From assembly GCF_001729245.1 (NCBI RefSeq), contig NZ_CP015218.1:248001-312000 (forward strand): a DNA stretch of 64,000 nt, written 5' to 3'. Made by a program: the position numbers and the translations under genes. This DNA is from Leptospira tipperaryensis. Its GTDB lineage: Bacteria; Spirochaetota; Leptospiria; Leptospirales; Leptospiraceae. Of the stretch, positions 63,695 to 64,000 are shown piece by piece. The notes beneath the pieces are model-generated. The model worked only from the letters and a program-made list of their open reading frames with translations, did not search any database and was not told the DNA's origin. Numbering within the stretch: position 1 is the stretch's first letter; every line of letters starts with the position of its first letter.

Positions 63695-64000
63695 CTAATA
63701 TACCTTTGCGCTCAGTTTGTGTAAACTCTCTTCGGAAAAGCCGGATAAATCTGGATAGACGACTCGAATTTTACCGGTTTCATCGACGACGAAAAGAGGA
63801 TTTTGATGAACGATGGATTCTTCGAACCCTGCACTTACCGAGACCTGAAACAATGCCGCGATTTTTTCGGCGTCTTTTCTGTCCTTGGGTAAAAGGAGAA
63901 TCGGCTCACGTTTCCAACGAGATAAATACTTCCTCATCCAAGATTGTTTTTCTCGATCCTTCTCCGGGTCCAAGCTGATCAAAGCTAAGTTCCAGGATGA
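63695..64000 (-). CDS. SCO1/SenC family protein (C-terminal part)
   Basis: The frame continues past the window edge, so the start is not seen. The visible part has NLALISLDPEKDREKQSW, typical of the SCO1/SenC thioredoxin fold (ISLDPEKD is diagnostic), then LFVVDETGKIRVVYPDL. SCO proteins carry copper to cytochrome oxidase; the metal-binding CxxxC and part of the fold lie outside the window. It ends 14 bp before the chemoreceptor gene. Confidence 0.75.
   Translation of the reverse strand, partial: SSWNLALISLDPEKDREKQSWMRKYLSRWKREPILLLPKDRKDAEKIAALFQVSVSAGFEESIVHQNPLFVVDETGKIRVVYPDLSGFSEESLHKLSAKVY

Overview
This window comes from a Leptospira chromosome. The evidence is the gene families together: DUF1564 proteins, several 7TM-DISM sensors with different outputs, many cyclase/GGDEF/EAL/PP2C signalling proteins, spirochaete-type lipoproteins, a Treponema/Leptospira-type phosphofructokinase, frequent TTG and GTG starts, and moderate-to-low GC. 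A species cannot be named from the sequence; a GC content above that of L. interrogans (judged by eye) would suit one of the other pathogenic-clade species, but that is a guess. I see no rRNA, tRNA, CRISPR array, prophage or intact insertion sequence. Almost every base is chromosomal-backbone coding sequence, and the genes look intact.

Layout. 1-3.1 kb: end of a GyrI-like effector-binding protein, then an operon of a broken YCII start, an alpha/beta hydrolase, a DGPF/YCII protein and an ECF42-type sigma factor. 3.3-8.1 kb: Bcr-type MFS exporter, FAD-dependent dehydrogenase, small membrane protein, DUF6817-like protein, then a small helical protein and a DoxX protein on the minus strand. 8.3-15.5 kb: long-chain acyl-CoA ligase, 7TM-DISM diguanylate cyclase, and a large HAMP adenylate cyclase. 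15.4-21.3 kb, all minus: chromate transporter, methyltransferase, polysaccharide deacetylase, TPR lipoprotein, an unknown HTH-like protein and an LEA-type lipoprotein. 21.9-22.9 kb: TetR regulator with a thioesterase. 23.1-30.4 kb: a DUF1564 gene, then the methyl-cycle operon: ArsR-methyltransferase regulator (SahR-like), ahcY, ferredoxin, metH and a small Cys protein, headed by a perfect 24-bp palindrome. 30.9-38.1 kb: putative outer-membrane protein, phosphofructokinase, GAF-PP2C phosphatase, argB, SDR and a second DUF1564. 38.4-47 kb: M61 peptidase with Bcp peroxiredoxin, 7TM adenylate cyclase, metallo-beta-lactamase-fold protein, SDR, sugar-type MFS. 47-50 kb, minus: tyrosine recombinase and a cheD-HDOD-aroK operon. 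50-54 kb: TraB - 7TM/PAS/ATPase - FlgO-like lipoprotein, with overlapping starts and stops. 54-64 kb: M24 peptidase, a hydrolase lacking its catalytic serine, UGPase, EAL protein, papain-like protease with fibronectin repeats, MCP, and the end of a SCO1/SenC protein.

The best candidates for new biology are: (1) the 24-bp palindrome lying directly on the start of a fused ArsR-methyltransferase gene that heads ahcY-ferredoxin-metH, which looks like a SAH-sensing switch; (2) a dispersed 15-bp near-palindromic repeat (consensus GTAGGARCTCTTACA), ten copies of which lie between genes here, four of them in one gap; (3) a 13-bp hairpin that puts a methyltransferase start codon in its loop and also looks like a terminator; (4) DUF1564 proteins whose C-terminal half reads as a ribbon-helix-helix DNA-binding fold.
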